Positions 17,852 through 26,693 of a DNA stretch of 64,000 nucleotides are shown here, piece by piece (positions within the stretch are counted from its first letter, which is position 1; every line of letters begins with the position of its first letter). The stretch spans positions 38,254-102,253 of the forward strand of contig NZ_JZEX01000081.1 of assembly GCF_000969415.1 (NCBI RefSeq), in the 5' to 3' direction. The notes beneath the pieces were generated by a model that saw only the letters and a program-made list of their open reading frames with translations, was not told the origin of the DNA and searched no databases. A program made the translations under genes and the position numbers. The DNA is from Devosia geojensis (GTDB taxonomy: Bacteria > Pseudomonadota > Alphaproteobacteria > Rhizobiales > Devosiaceae).

Positions 17852-18727
17852 ATGCGCCGACAGGATATCGTTGAAAAGTTGAAAGCGCAGATCGCGGCCG
17901 GACGCCCGGTCGTCGGGGCCGGCGCGGGCACGGGGCTCTCGGCCAAATGCGTCGAGGCGGGCGGGGCCGACATCATCGTCATCTACAACTCCGGCCGCTT
18001 CCGCATGGCCGGCCGGGGATCGCTGGCGGGCATGATGCCATATGGCGATGCCAACCAGATCGTCGTCGAGATGGCGGCGGAGGTGTTGCCGGTGGTGCGC
18101 CGCACGCCGGTCCTCGCAGGCGTCTGCGGCACCGACCCCTTCCGGCTGATGCGCGTTTTCCTGCGCCAGATCAAGGAGATGGGCTTTGCCGGCGTGCAGA
18201 ACTTCCCGAGCGTCGGGCTGATCGACGGCGTCTTCCGGGCCAACCTGGAAGAGACCGATATGGGCTATGGCAAGGAGGTCGAGATGATCGCCATAGCTCA
18301 CGAGCTCGACCTGCTGACGACCCCCTATGTGTTCAACCCGCGCGAGGCCGAGGACATGGCGCGGGCGGGCGCGGACATCCTGGTGCCGCATGTGGGGCTG
18401 ACCACCAAGGGCACGATCGGTGCGCAGACCGCCATAACGCTCGACGACGCGGTGCGCGTCGTGCAGGACATGCACGACGCGGCCAAGGCCGTGAACCCGG
18501 ACATCATCGTCCTCTGCCATGGCGGCCCGATCGCCGAACCCGAGGACGCGCAATACGTTCTGAGCCGCACATTCGGCATCAATGGCTTCTTCGGTGCATC
18601 GAGCGCGGAGCGCCTGCCCACCGAAATCGCCATCACCGAGAACATGAAGCGTTTCAAATCGATCTCCTTCGCCGATGTCAGGGACACACGGCAGGACGAG
18701 ACAGTGGACCATGGGAGGAACGGATGA
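17852..18727 (+). CDS. Phosphoenolpyruvate hydrolase-family TIM-barrel protein
   Basis: A 291-residue protein of the PEP_hydrolase (TIM-barrel signal-transduction-like) family. Key stretches are [20 protein letters not shown], then [60 protein letters not shown] and [14 protein letters not shown]. Homologues are TIM barrels in the PEP-mutase-like class; catalytic activity is poorly known. In plants the same domain forms the C-terminal half of Tm-1, whose N-terminal half is encoded here two genes downstream. It overlaps the cupin gene by four bases, so they are co-translated. Confidence 0.85.
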   Translation: MRRQDIVEKLKAQIAAGRPVVGAGAGTGLSAKCVEAGGADIIVIYNSGRFRMAGRGSLAGMMPYGDANQIVVEMAAEVLPVVRRTPVLAGVCGTDPFRLMRVFLRQIKEMGFAGVQNFPSVGLIDGVFRANLEETDMGYGKEVEMIAIAHELDLLTTPYVFNPREAEDMARAGADILVPHVGLTTKGTIGAQTAITLDDAVRVVQDMHDAAKAVNPDIIVLCHGGPIAEPEDAQYVLSRTFGINGFFGASSAERLPTEIAITENMKRFKSISFADVRDTRQDETVDHGRNG

Positions 18728-19134
18728 GCCTGGTGAAACCCGACAGCGTGCCGACGCAGACCTTCGACTGGGGGATGATCAAGTGGTTCATCACCCCGGG
18801 AGCGACGCCGGGCGCCGGCATGACGTTCGGCGAGGTGATCCTGCTGCCGGGCGAAGGACATACACGCCACAACCACCCGGAAGCCGAGGAGATCCTTTAC
18901 GTGCTCTCCGGGACCGGCCTGCAGATGGTCGACGACAAGCCGCCCTACCCCGTAGGTCCGGGCGACACGATCTACGTGCCCACCGGCATCTATCATTCGA
19001 CCGTCAACGACGGCTGGGAGCCGCTGCGCCTCATCGCCGTCTACAATCCCGGCGGCCCCGAACGCGACCTCGAGGCCCTGCTGGACTTCCGCGAGGTGCC
19101 GGCCGGCACCAGGGCCCGGCTGATCCGGGGTTGA
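18724..19134 (+). CDS. Small cupin-domain protein
   Basis: A 136-residue single-cupin protein. Cupin motif 1 is seen as [20 protein letters not shown] (His, His, Glu metal ligands within G-x(5)-H-x-H-x(4)-E-x(6)-G) and motif 2 as [17 protein letters not shown] mononuclear metal site is likely. Cupins of this size in sugar-acid loci can be isomerases, epimerases or binding proteins; the activity is not known. It lies between the PEP-hydrolase-like and Tm-1-like genes with a four-base overlap and a three-base gap, a tight operon. Confidence 0.85.
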   Translation: MSLVKPDSVPTQTFDWGMIKWFITPGATPGAGMTFGEVILLPGEGHTRHNHPEAEEILYVLSGTGLQMVDDKPPYPVGPGDTIYVPTGIYHSTVNDGWEPLRLIAVYNPGGPERDLEALLDFREVPAGTRARLIRG

Positions 19135-19137
19135 GCC

Positions 19138-20382
19138 ATGGCGCGGGTCGTGCTCCTCGGCACCCTCGACACCAAGGAGGCCGAATACCGGTTCTTGCGT
19201 GAGAAGATCCTCGCGGCCGGCCATGACGTTGTCGTCATCGACGCCGGCATCACTCCGTATGTCTCGGGCATCGCCGACTACGACAGCACATTCGTGGCGC
19301 GCGCCGCCGGCCATGACGTTGCAGCGCTCGCCAGCGCCGGGGACCGCGGGGCGGCGGTAAACGCCATGGCCGAGGGAGCGGCGGCCGTGGTGCTGGACCT
19401 CCTTTCCGGGCAGGGCTTCGACGGCATCTGTGCGCTCGGAGGATCCGGGGGCTCGGCGCTCGCCACCCACGCCATGCGGACCCTGCCGATTGGGGTGCCC
19501 AAGCTAATGGTCTCGACGGTCGCTTCGGGCGATATCGGGCCCTATGTCGGCACGTGCGACCTGACGATGATGCATTCGGTCGTCGACATCGCCGGCCTCA
19601 ACCGCATCAGCGCGCGCATTCTCGAAAACGCGGCGGGCGCCATCTCCGGCATGGCCGCGGCCTATGCCGCGCGCGACCGGCAGGCGAGCCACCGTCCGGT
19701 GGTCGCGGCCACCATGTTCGGGGTCACGACCAAGGGTGTCATGGCGGCAAAGGAGTGGCTCGAAGAGCGCGGCTACGAAGTTCTGGTCTTTCACGCGGTC
19801 GGCACGGGCGGACGGGCGATGGAAGCGCTCGCGGCCGATGGCTATCTCGACGGCATCCTCGACCTGACGACGACCGAACTCGCCGACGAACTCGTCGGCG
19901 GCATCTTCTCGGCCGGCCCCGACCGTCTGCGCGTCGCCGCGCGTCACGCGGTGCCGCAAGTGGTTTCGGTCGGCGCGCTCGACATGGTCAATTTCGGGCC
20001 GCGCGACACCATACCCGCGAAGTTCGCCGGGCGCCGGCTCCATAAGCATAACGCCAGCATCACCCTCATGCGCACGACCCCCGCCGAATGCGCCGCCCTT
20101 GGCGGGATCATCGGCGAGCGGCTGGCGAGCGGGATATCCCCGACGCGGGTCTTCCTCCCCTTGCGCGGGATATCGGCGGTCGCGGTTCCCGGCGGCATTT
20201 TTCATGACGCCGAGGCGGATACCGCCCTCTTCACGTCCCTCCGTTCAGCCCTCCCGACCCATATCGAGATCACGCAGCTGGATACCGACATCAACGACCC
20301 GGCCTTCGCGACCGCCGCCGCCGCGGCGCTCGACGAGCTCATCACGAAGGCCGGGCGCCCAAGAAGGGCGAGCGCCGGCTAA
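19138..20382 (+). CDS. Tm-1-like ATP-binding domain protein (UPF0261)
   Basis: A 414-residue protein of the UPF0261/Tm-1 N-terminal family. It begins VVLLGTLDTKEAEYRFLREK, the family's opening, and contains the Gly-rich GICALGGSGGSALATHAMRT and VSTVASGDIGPYVGTCDLTM, which in Tm-1 form the nucleotide-binding region. Length matches the bacterial family. No enzymatic reaction is firmly established; such genes nearly always neighbour PEP-hydrolase-like genes, as here, suggesting a joint step. Confidence 0.87.
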   Translation: MARVVLLGTLDTKEAEYRFLREKILAAGHDVVVIDAGITPYVSGIADYDSTFVARAAGHDVAALASAGDRGAAVNAMAEGAAAVVLDLLSGQGFDGICALGGSGGSALATHAMRTLPIGVPKLMVSTVASGDIGPYVGTCDLTMMHSVVDIAGLNRISARILENAAGAISGMAAAYAARDRQASHRPVVAATMFGVTTKGVMAAKEWLEERGYEVLVFHAVGTGGRAMEALAADGYLDGILDLTTTELADELVGGIFSAGPDRLRVAARHAVPQVVSVGALDMVNFGPRDTIPAKFAGRRLHKHNASITLMRTTPAECAALGGIIGERLASGISPTRVFLPLRGISAVAVPGGIFHDAEADTALFTSLRSALPTHIEITQLDTDINDPAFATAAAAALDELITKAGRPRRASAG

Positions 20383-20519
20383 GCGCAGCTCCGCTCCGCC
20401 GCCGGCGACCGGGGCGAATGCCGGTCTCGACGCCTCAATAGATCGTCCCGCGTTTCCCCACACAGCGTTTGCGATTGCCATGCCGCATGCCGGGTACCCT
20501 GCTCTTGCACCGATATTGC

Positions 20520-20548
20520 ACTTATGTCATATGACTTATGTCATAAGT
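20520..20548. promoter_or_regulatory. Tandem palindromic operator upstream of the SDR-GntR-RraA operon
   Basis: Two adjoining copies of ACTTATGTCATA occur. The second is a perfect 15-bp palindrome, ACTTATGTCATAAGT (20534-20548); the first (20520-20534) has a degenerate right half. They end 14 bp before the SDR start. FCD-type GntR repressors bind short AT-rich palindromes of this form, and one is encoded as the second gene of this operon, so autoregulation is the simplest reading. Confidence 0.65.
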
Positions 20549-20562
20549 TGCGAGCAGGGTTG

Positions 20563-21384
20563 ATGTCGAATATCTTCAGCGTCGAGGGCAAGGTCGTTGT
20601 CGTTACCGGTGGGCTTGGGCAGCTGGGGCGCGAGTTCGCGTCCTCGCTCGCCAACGCGGGCGCCAAGGCCGCCATCTATAGCCGCCGGCCAATCGAGGAC
20701 GCCGAGCTGGACCGGCTTTTCCCGGGCCTCGGGCGGGACCGGCTGCGCGTCTATGTGGCGAGCGTGACCGACAAGGAGGCCCTGGAGGCCGCGACCGACC
20801 AGCTCGTTGCCGACTGGGGCGTGCCGCATGCGCTGGTCAACAATGCCGGCATCGACTCCAAACCCGACGGCGCGGCCGACCAGAACGGCCCCTTCGAGAC
20901 CTACCCGCAGAAGTACTGGGACGAGATCATCGACGTGAACCTCACCGGCGTGATGCTCTGCACACAGGTCATCGGCTCGCGCATGGCCGAGCTCAAGCGC
21001 GGCAGCATCATCAATGTCGGCTCGATCTATGGCATCGTCTCGCCCAACCAGGCGCTCTATGCCTATCGCGAGGCGCGCGACGGCGTGCCCTTCTTCAAGG
21101 CCGTTTCCTACGCCGCCTCGAAGTCCGGCCTCGTCAACCTGACCCGCTATGTGGCGACCTACTGGGCGCCCAAGAACGTGCGCTGCAACCTCATTTCCTT
21201 CGGCGGCGTCAAGACCGGCAGCTTCGACAAGGAATTCGTCGAGAACTTCCTCGCCCGCGTGCCGCTCGGACGCCAGGCCGAGAAGGGCGAATACAACGGC
21301 GTCATCCAGTTCCTGGCCTCCGACGCCTCAAGCTACATGACCGGCTCCAACGTCGTCGTCGACGGGGGCTTTACCGCGTGGTGA
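20563..21384 (+). CDS. Short-chain dehydrogenase/reductase with extended substrate loop
   Basis: A 273-residue SDR from the ATG at 20563. The cofactor motif TGGLGQLG is at 15-22, NNAG at 93-96, NVGS at about 151-154, and the catalytic pair Y183/K187 in YAASKSG. A longer region between Ser and Tyr (YGIVSPNQALYAYREARDGV) is typical of a subgroup acting on sugar acids, related to gluconate 5-dehydrogenase-like proteins. First gene after the tandem operator; its stop overlaps the GntR start. Confidence 0.87.
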   Translation: MSNIFSVEGKVVVVTGGLGQLGREFASSLANAGAKAAIYSRRPIEDAELDRLFPGLGRDRLRVYVASVTDKEALEAATDQLVADWGVPHALVNNAGIDSKPDGAADQNGPFETYPQKYWDEIIDVNLTGVMLCTQVIGSRMAELKRGSIINVGSIYGIVSPNQALYAYREARDGVPFFKAVSYAASKSGLVNLTRYVATYWAPKNVRCNLISFGGVKTGSFDKEFVENFLARVPLGRQAEKGEYNGVIQFLASDASSYMTGSNVVVDGGFTAW

Positions 21385-22112
21385 CCCCTGGCGCTCCCGA
21401 CCGCGGCAAGCTCTCCGACCTCGTGGTTTCGGCCATCGAAGCCGAGATTCTTGCCGGCGAGCTCAAGGTCGGCGAGCGCCTCGTCTCCGAAGCGGACCTG
21501 GCGCGCCGGTTCAACATCTCGACGCGGTCGGTGCGCGAGGCCATGCAGATCCTCGAGACCAAGGGGCTCGTCCGCCGCCGGCACGGCGAGCGCGCCGAGG
21601 TGGTGCGCGACGATGTCGGACAGTTCCTCGATTCCCTGACGGCCACCGTCCGCTCGCTCTTCGCGCAGGATCCGGGCTACCTCGTCCAGCTCATGGACGT
21701 GCGCAGGATGATCGAGCTCGAGGTCGCCGGCAGGCTCGCGGGCGGCGAGGGAAAGCTTTCGCCGCAGATCGAGGCGGCGCTTACCGATCTCGCCGCCGCC
21801 AAGGACTTTTCCCAGTATGCCGAGGCCGACGCCGATTTTCACCGGGCACTGGTGCAGTCGCTGGGCAACGAGATCCTCTCGACCCTCTATGGCAGCCTCT
21901 ATGGCCTGATCTCCGAGATCATCCGCCTCACCAGCCGGGTGCCCTCCAAGACGCAGGCGGAAGGCGTCGCCGAGCACCAGCACATCTTCAAAGCCATCCA
22001 GTCGGGCCAAGTCGAGGAGAGCCGCCGGCTCATGCGCGAGCATATCGACAACAGCACGACCTATCTCCAACAGGCGGTCGACGCCGGAAAAGTGCGGGAG
22101 CAGAAACCCTGA
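21378..22112 (+). CDS. GntR-family (FCD/FadR-type) transcriptional regulator
   Basis: A 244-residue regulator with a GTG start at 21378 (or 21381) overlapping the SDR stop. The N-terminal winged HTH (VGERLVSEADLARRFNISTR, then SVREAMQILETKGLVRRRHG) is classic GntR. The C-terminal FCD domain retains probable metal ligands (DADFHRALV, EHQHIF and MREHIDNS), implying a carboxylate or sugar-acid effector. Probably represses its own operon through 20520-20548. It overlaps the RraA gene by one base (TGATG). Confidence 0.9.
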   Translation: MVTPGAPDRGKLSDLVVSAIEAEILAGELKVGERLVSEADLARRFNISTRSVREAMQILETKGLVRRRHGERAEVVRDDVGQFLDSLTATVRSLFAQDPGYLVQLMDVRRMIELEVAGRLAGGEGKLSPQIEAALTDLAAAKDFSQYAEADADFHRALVQSLGNEILSTLYGSLYGLISEIIRLTSRVPSKTQAEGVAEHQHIFKAIQSGQVEESRRLMREHIDNSTTYLQQAVDAGKVREQKP

Positions 22113-22786
22113 TGGGCTACGACTACAACAACACCGACTGGGATGCGATCAAGCGCCTCTCCAAGTGGTATTCCGGAGACATCCATGACGTGCTCGACGG
22201 GCGCGGACCCTATGGGTACCTCAAGGGCATCAGCCAGTTCGGCGTGCTGCAGCCCGGCCAGGTGATCTGCGGCCCGGTCTCGACCGTGCGCTACGAGCCG
22301 AGCACCCGTGTCGGCCAGCCGCAGGACGTCTACCATGGCGCCATCGATGCGGTGGTCAAAGGCGGCATCCTCGTCGTCGATTCCTCCTGTGCCGAAGGCT
22401 CGGGAAGCGGCGAACTGATGTGCACCGGCGCCAAGACCAAGGGCGCGGCGGCGACCGTCGTCAACGGTACCGTGCGCGACCTCGCCGAAGTGCGCAAGCT
22501 CAACTATCCGCTCTTTGCTAAGGGCATGAGCCCGGTCGGCGTGTCCGGCCGTATGGAGCCGGCCCACTACCAGGTCGAGCTCGATATCGACGGGGTGAAG
22601 GTTCGTCCCGGCGACGTGCTCTTTGCCGACATCACCGGATGCGTCGTCATCCCCGCCGGGCTCGTTCGCGAGATCGCAGACGCGGCCGACGCCAACGGCA
22701 TTGCCGAAGTGCGTTGCCGCGAGCGCATTCTTGCCGGCGAGAACCTGCGCGATATCTGGCCGGTCGGCTCTGCCGGCCCGGTCTGA
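22112..22786 (+). CDS. RraA-family aldolase/decarboxylase (HMG aldolase-like)
   Basis: A 224-residue protein of the RraA/4-hydroxy-4-methyl-2-oxoglutarate aldolase family. The fold signature is visible: DIHDVLDGRG at the start, G-x-x-x-T-A-type GAKTKGAAATVVNGTVRDLA with the catalytic R-D pair, and GDVLFADITGCVVIP. In catabolic loci such proteins cleave or decarboxylate oxo-acids with a divalent metal, giving pyruvate or a similar product. That role fits here, after two dehydrogenases and a TIM-barrel protein, but the substrate is not known. Confidence 0.88.
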   Translation: MGYDYNNTDWDAIKRLSKWYSGDIHDVLDGRGPYGYLKGISQFGVLQPGQVICGPVSTVRYEPSTRVGQPQDVYHGAIDAVVKGGILVVDSSCAEGSGSGELMCTGAKTKGAAATVVNGTVRDLAEVRKLNYPLFAKGMSPVGVSGRMEPAHYQVELDIDGVKVRPGDVLFADITGCVVIPAGLVREIADAADANGIAEVRCRERILAGENLRDIWPVGSAGPV

Positions 22787-22862
22787 CGAACATCGACCGG
22801 CCCCCAACGGGGCCGGCTTCTCATGTTTGCCGCGCTTTCAGAAGGAGGGGCCGGTGGCAGGA

Positions 22863-23651
22863 TCAGCGCTGGAAGCCGAGCCTCTGCGAGATGAGGTTGG
22901 CGTGGTAGATCACGACCTTGTTGAGCTCGTCGACTTCGCTCATCGGCAATTGCCATGCCGGCGCACTGACGCTGATGGCCGCGAATACCGCCCCGGTCTG
23001 GTTGCGGATCGGCGCGCCGAGGCACCGCAGGCCCGGCTGGTGCTCGCCATTGTCTATGGCAAAGCCACGCTCGCGGGTCGCATGCAGCTCCTCGCGCAGC
23101 GCCCCCGGCTCGGTGATCGTCGTCTCGGTGAAGCGCTCGAGGCCGGCCTCGATGACGCGGGTGACGGTTTCCTCGGGCTGGAAGGCGAGGATCGCCTTGC
23201 CGACGCTCGTGCAGTAGGCGGGCGAGTTCTCGACGAGCCTGTCGGAGCTTCCCTCGACCTCGGTACGCTGGATGACGACGGCGCGCAGCCCGTCGAAGAC
23301 GGCCAGGTGCACCGCCCTGCCCGTCAGGCGCTGCAGGGAATCGACGATGGTGCGCCCTTCCCGGTTCAGCTCGAGATTGGCGAGGACGATATTGCCGAGC
23401 TCGAAGAGGCGCAGGCCCAACCGGTAGGAATCGCGCTCCCGATCCTGCTCCACGAACCCGACTTCGCGCATGGCCGCCAGCAGCCGGTGCGTCGTCGAGC
23501 GCGGATAGCCGGTGCGCGCGCAGATATCGGCAAGGCTCAGCGCACGGTGCGTGGTCGAGAAACAGTCGAGGATACGGGCGACCTTGGTCAGGGACTTGAG
23601 CCCCTCGTCGGACCGGCCCGGCTTCGTTTGCGGCGCAGAGATCTCGTTCAT
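22863..23651 (-). CDS. IclR-family transcriptional regulator
   Basis: A 262-residue regulator. The N-terminal winged HTH (LSLADICARTGYPRSTTHRL followed by LAAMREVGFV) and the GAF-like effector domain (YCTSVGKAILAFQ, GFAIDNGEHQPGLRCLGAPI and NQTGAVFAAISVSAP) are both complete. It probably controls the adjacent dhaLK-dapA genes and the divergent tct genes; IclR-like palindromes occur in that divergent promoter. It points toward and converges on the rraA operon. Confidence 0.9.
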   Translation of the reverse strand: MNEISAPQTKPGRSDEGLKSLTKVARILDCFSTTHRALSLADICARTGYPRSTTHRLLAAMREVGFVEQDRERDSYRLGLRLFELGNIVLANLELNREGRTIVDSLQRLTGRAVHLAVFDGLRAVVIQRTEVEGSSDRLVENSPAYCTSVGKAILAFQPEETVTRVIEAGLERFTETTITEPGALREELHATRERGFAIDNGEHQPGLRCLGAPIRNQTGAVFAAISVSAPAWQLPMSEVDELNKVVIYHANLISQRLGFQR

Positions 23652-23731
23652 CGCGTCTTCTTCGGCTCGCCCTTGCGCGGCGTTTCGCCGCCGACTCCCG
23701 TTGATCTTTCTAGATTATCGCACGTGCCTTG

Positions 23732-24364
23732 TCAGGACGGGGGCCCCGCCTGATGCGCACCCTTCGTCACGGCCCTCACCAACTCGGCCAGCGCCAGCAT
23801 GCCCGGATCGTCAAGCCCGACGCTCCTGTCGGCGAACATGCGGGCGCGCCCCATGGTGCAGGGTCGGTCGCGGAATTCGGCGAGGACATCGTCCATGGCC
23901 GCCACGGCGGCTTTGGCAAGAGCCTCAGGATTGGACTTGCGGTCGAGCGCCCTGGCCAACGCATCGAGCCCGTCGATGATGGTCTTGGCGCCGAGCTCGG
24001 CCTTGCCGCGCATCATGGCGGCGTCCCGCACCTTGCCGATGATCGGCCCGAGCCGGTCCCAGCCGATCTCGGCCTGCCCCGCCGTCTCCTTGCCCGCCGT
24101 CATCATCGCGGTGATGACGAGGGTGCCGAGGCTCGAGCCCGTCGAGGCCGCGCCGGCTTTGGCAAGCGCCATGAACGCCGCGCCGAGGTCCGGCTGGGCT
24201 TCGATGTCGACCGCCGCGAAGGTGGCGATGAGGCGCGCGAGCATCGAGCCGGTGTCGCCATCGCCGAGCTTAGCGTCGGCGGCGTTGAGTTCGTCAGTGA
24301 GGGTTTCCATGCGCGCATTCGCCCGTTTGAGGGCAACCGCAAGATCGTGGGCGGTGAAGGCCAT
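23732..24364 (-). CDS. dhaL: Dihydroxyacetone kinase-type subunit L (ATP-binding)
   Basis: A 210-residue DhaL-type subunit. The Mg-ATP loop D30-A-K-L-G-D35-G-D37-T-G-S carries the three aspartates that coordinate two magnesium ions; GAASTGSSLGTLV and the DRPCTMGRARMFADRSVGLD loop are also family-typical. It phosphorylates the ketose held by the K subunit encoded six bases upstream. No DhaM/PTS component is present, so ATP is the likely phosphoryl donor. The substrate may be dihydroxyacetone or a C4 ketose. Confidence 0.88.
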   Translation of the reverse strand: MAFTAHDLAVALKRANARMETLTDELNAADAKLGDGDTGSMLARLIATFAAVDIEAQPDLGAAFMALAKAGAASTGSSLGTLVITAMMTAGKETAGQAEIGWDRLGPIIGKVRDAAMMRGKAELGAKTIIDGLDALARALDRKSNPEALAKAAVAAMDDVLAEFRDRPCTMGRARMFADRSVGLDDPGMLALAELVRAVTKGAHQAGPPS

Positions 24365-24370
24365 GATGTT

Positions 24371-25366
24371 TTACCCCACCTGCCAGAAGGGACATTGGGC
24401 GGGAGCGGCGAGCAGCGGTTCGATCTCCTCGTCGAGATAGCAGAGGCTGATCGAGGCGCCGCCCATTTCCATCGAGGTCACATAGGGCCCGGTGAGGCGC
24501 TGACCGATGGCGATCCCCGCCTCGTCCAGCACCTTGGCGACGCGCCGGTAGATGATGAAGAGCTCTTCGAAGGGCGTGGCGCCAAGGCTATTGACGAGAA
24601 CCGCCACACGGCGCGCGTCCTGCGGGCGCTCGGCCAGCAGCAGGCCCATCATCTCGTCGACCAGCTCGTCGACCGGCCGGATCGGCTTGCGCCAGATGCC
24701 GGGCTCGCCATGGATGCCCATACCCATCTCGATCTCGTCGTCGGCGATGGTGAAGTTGGGACCGGCGGCACCGGGAATCTGGCAGGACGAAAGCGCGATG
24801 CCGATGGTGCGGGTGCGATCGACCGCCTTCTGCGCGGCAGCCGCCACCGCGTCGAGGTCGCCGCCGGCCGCGGCCTTCGCGCCGGCGGCCTTGTAGGCGA
24901 AGATGAGGCCGGCGACGCCGCGGCGCTTGGCCGTCTCGTTCGGGCCGGCACTGGCGATGTCGTCGGTGCCGAGAACGGTGCGGGTCTCGATGCCTTCCAT
25001 GGCCGCGAACTCGCCCGCCATTTCGAAGTTCATCTTGTCGCCGCCATAGTTGCCGAAGAGGCAGAGAACCCCTGCCCCGCCATTGGCTGCCGCGATCGCG
25101 TCCTGGCAGGAATTGATCGTCGGGCCCTCGAAGACGTTGCCGATGGCGCAGGCGTCGAGCAGGCCCTCGCCAACGTAGCCGGTAAAGAGCGGCAGGTGGC
25201 CCGAGCCGCCCCCAGAGACGACTCCGACCTTGCCCAAGGGCATGGTGCGGCTGCGCGCGATGGCGCGCCGGTCGTTGCCGACGTGGACGAGCTCGGGATG
25301 GGCGGCGCACAGCCCATCGAGCATCTCGTCGACATAGTTGGCGGGATCGTTGATGAGCTTCTTCAA
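24371..25366 (-). CDS. dhaK: Dihydroxyacetone kinase-type subunit K (substrate-binding)
   Basis: A 331-residue DhaK. The substrate pocket motifs are GVVSGGGSGHLPLFTGYVGE (48-67) and LFGNYGGDKMNFEMAG, and the covalent hemiaminal histidine is H219 in GMGIHGEPG. Length matches DhaK (about 330-356). With DhaL it phosphorylates a short ketose. In a locus with RraA and DapA-type aldolases the natural substrate may be an erythrulose-like or branched compound rather than dihydroxyacetone itself; this is inference. Confidence 0.9.
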   Translation of the reverse strand: MKKLINDPANYVDEMLDGLCAAHPELVHVGNDRRAIARSRTMPLGKVGVVSGGGSGHLPLFTGYVGEGLLDACAIGNVFEGPTINSCQDAIAAANGGAGVLCLFGNYGGDKMNFEMAGEFAAMEGIETRTVLGTDDIASAGPNETAKRRGVAGLIFAYKAAGAKAAAGGDLDAVAAAAQKAVDRTRTIGIALSSCQIPGAAGPNFTIADDEIEMGMGIHGEPGIWRKPIRPVDELVDEMMGLLLAERPQDARRVAVLVNSLGATPFEELFIIYRRVAKVLDEAGIAIGQRLTGPYVTSMEMGGASISLCYLDEEIEPLLAAPAQCPFWQVG

Positions 25367-25420
25367 AATCGCCTCCCCAAAGAGTGCGGCCGGCAGCCGG
25401 TGCCGTCGGCCGGCATCCTA

Positions 25421-26356
25421 TCAGGCCGCCGAACGGCCGCGTACGGTCACCAGTTCGAGCACGGGGCCGAGCGCGGCGTCGATCTTCTTCTTCTGCTCGT
25501 CGGTGACCTTTTCCATGGGCGCGCGCGGATGGAAGAAAGCCAGGCCCTGGCGCGACTGCACGTACTTGACGCAGGCGGGCAGGTTGTCGTGCCGCATGGC
25601 GTTCCAGAGCGCGTTGAGGCGGAAGTGGATGTCCTTGGCGGTCTCGTGGTCGCCGGCTTGAACGGCGTCGTAGAGCTTGACGGTCACGCCGGGAACGGCG
25701 CAGGTCAGTGCGCTGATCGCGCCGTGGGCGCCGAGCGAGAAGGCGGAATAGAGCAGCGCGTCGATGCCGCTGAGGATGAGGTTCTCGGGCTTGGCGCGCA
25801 GCAGCAGGTCGGAAACGGACTTGAGGTCGCCCGAGCTCTGCTTCATGCCGACGACGCCCGGCACCGCCTCCATGATCGACAGCATCGCGTCGACGCTGAG
25901 ATAGTTCCAGGGAATGACGTTGTAGATGAGGATCGGCGTCTTGGTCTCTTCCCAGATGGCGCGAAAGTGCTCGATGGTGGCTTCGAGCTCCGGCTTGAAG
26001 AGGTAGTGCACGGGCGTCACCTGGAGTGCGGCGATCTTCATGTCGCCGAGCGCCTTGACGCGGTCGATGGCCTCACGGGTCGACTGCACGATGAGGCCGG
26101 CGACGAACGGCACGCGGCCGGCGGTCGCCTCATAGGCCTCGGTCATGGCCTCGACGAACTCGCCATGCGAGAGAGTATGCCCCTCGCCCGTCGAACCGCC
26201 GACGACAACGCCGCGCACGCCCGATTCGACCATGAAGTCGACCTGGGGCTTGAGCGCGCCGCGCACGAGGTTGCCCTGTTCATCAAAGGGCATGGAAAGC
26301 GGGGGCAGGATACCCGTCAGGGTCTGGCGCACCGACTGGGCCACCGGGTTGGTCAT
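25421..26356 (-). CDS. Dihydrodipicolinate synthase (DapA)-family aldolase/dehydratase
   Basis: A 311-residue class I aldolase-type TIM barrel. GGSTGEGHTLSHGEF is the family's G-x-x-G-E pyruvate-carboxylate loop, the catalytic Tyr is Y145 (ILIYNVIPWN) and the Schiff-base Lys is K172 (VGMKQSSGD). Lysine-pathway DapA usually has YNVPxRT; the NVIPWN here points to a catabolic member (such as oxo-sugar-acid aldolase or dehydratase). First gene of the dapA-dhaK-dhaL run, divergent from the tct genes. Confidence 0.87.
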   Translation of the reverse strand: MTNPVAQSVRQTLTGILPPLSMPFDEQGNLVRGALKPQVDFMVESGVRGVVVGGSTGEGHTLSHGEFVEAMTEAYEATAGRVPFVAGLIVQSTREAIDRVKALGDMKIAALQVTPVHYLFKPELEATIEHFRAIWEETKTPILIYNVIPWNYLSVDAMLSIMEAVPGVVGMKQSSGDLKSVSDLLLRAKPENLILSGIDALLYSAFSLGAHGAISALTCAVPGVTVKLYDAVQAGDHETAKDIHFRLNALWNAMRHDNLPACVKYVQSRQGLAFFHPRAPMEKVTDEQKKKIDAALGPVLELVTVRGRSAA

Positions 26357-26693
26357 CGTCTTCCTCCATCAGCGGGCGTGACCGCAAACTGCCGGTCACC
26401 CCCTGGTTTCGATCCGGGCGTCGCGCCGGAGAGGCCATCTCTCTGCGCACGACACAAATTCCACTATGCGGAATTCATTTCCACTAACATTGTTTTAGTG
26501 CGACACGATCGATGCTGTCAATCCGTCTTTTTGTCGCCAAAGACTGGCCTTAACGGGTCGTAAAGTAGAATGGGAGCACTTCGTTGCTGTCGGAAGCGCC
26601 TTGTGCTTAATTCCGTATTGCGGTACAGAGTGCCGCTGTGTGGTAGATTATCTTTCACCAAAAGGCGCCAGGACGGCGCCAACGGGAGGTTCC
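26357..26693. promoter_or_regulatory. Divergent dapA/tctC promoter region with two IclR-like sites
   Basis: This 337-bp gap contains AATTCC-ACTATGC-GGAATT (26457-26475), a palindrome with perfect six-base arms, and a related TTCCGTATTGCGGTA (26611-26625). Both share TTCC-N2-[TA]-[TA]-[TC]-GCGG-like spacing. The first is about 100 bp before dapA, the second about 70 bp before tctC. IclR proteins often bind TTCCGC/GCGGAA palindromes of this size, and an IclR gene lies 3 kb away. Confidence 0.5.

Noticed and set aside
23729..26563. A 944-codon open frame on the plus strand across the dhaLK-dapA genes
   Set aside because: It lies antisense to three clear enzyme genes and is Arg/His/Gly-rich with no domain; long shadow frames are expected in GC-rich coding DNA.
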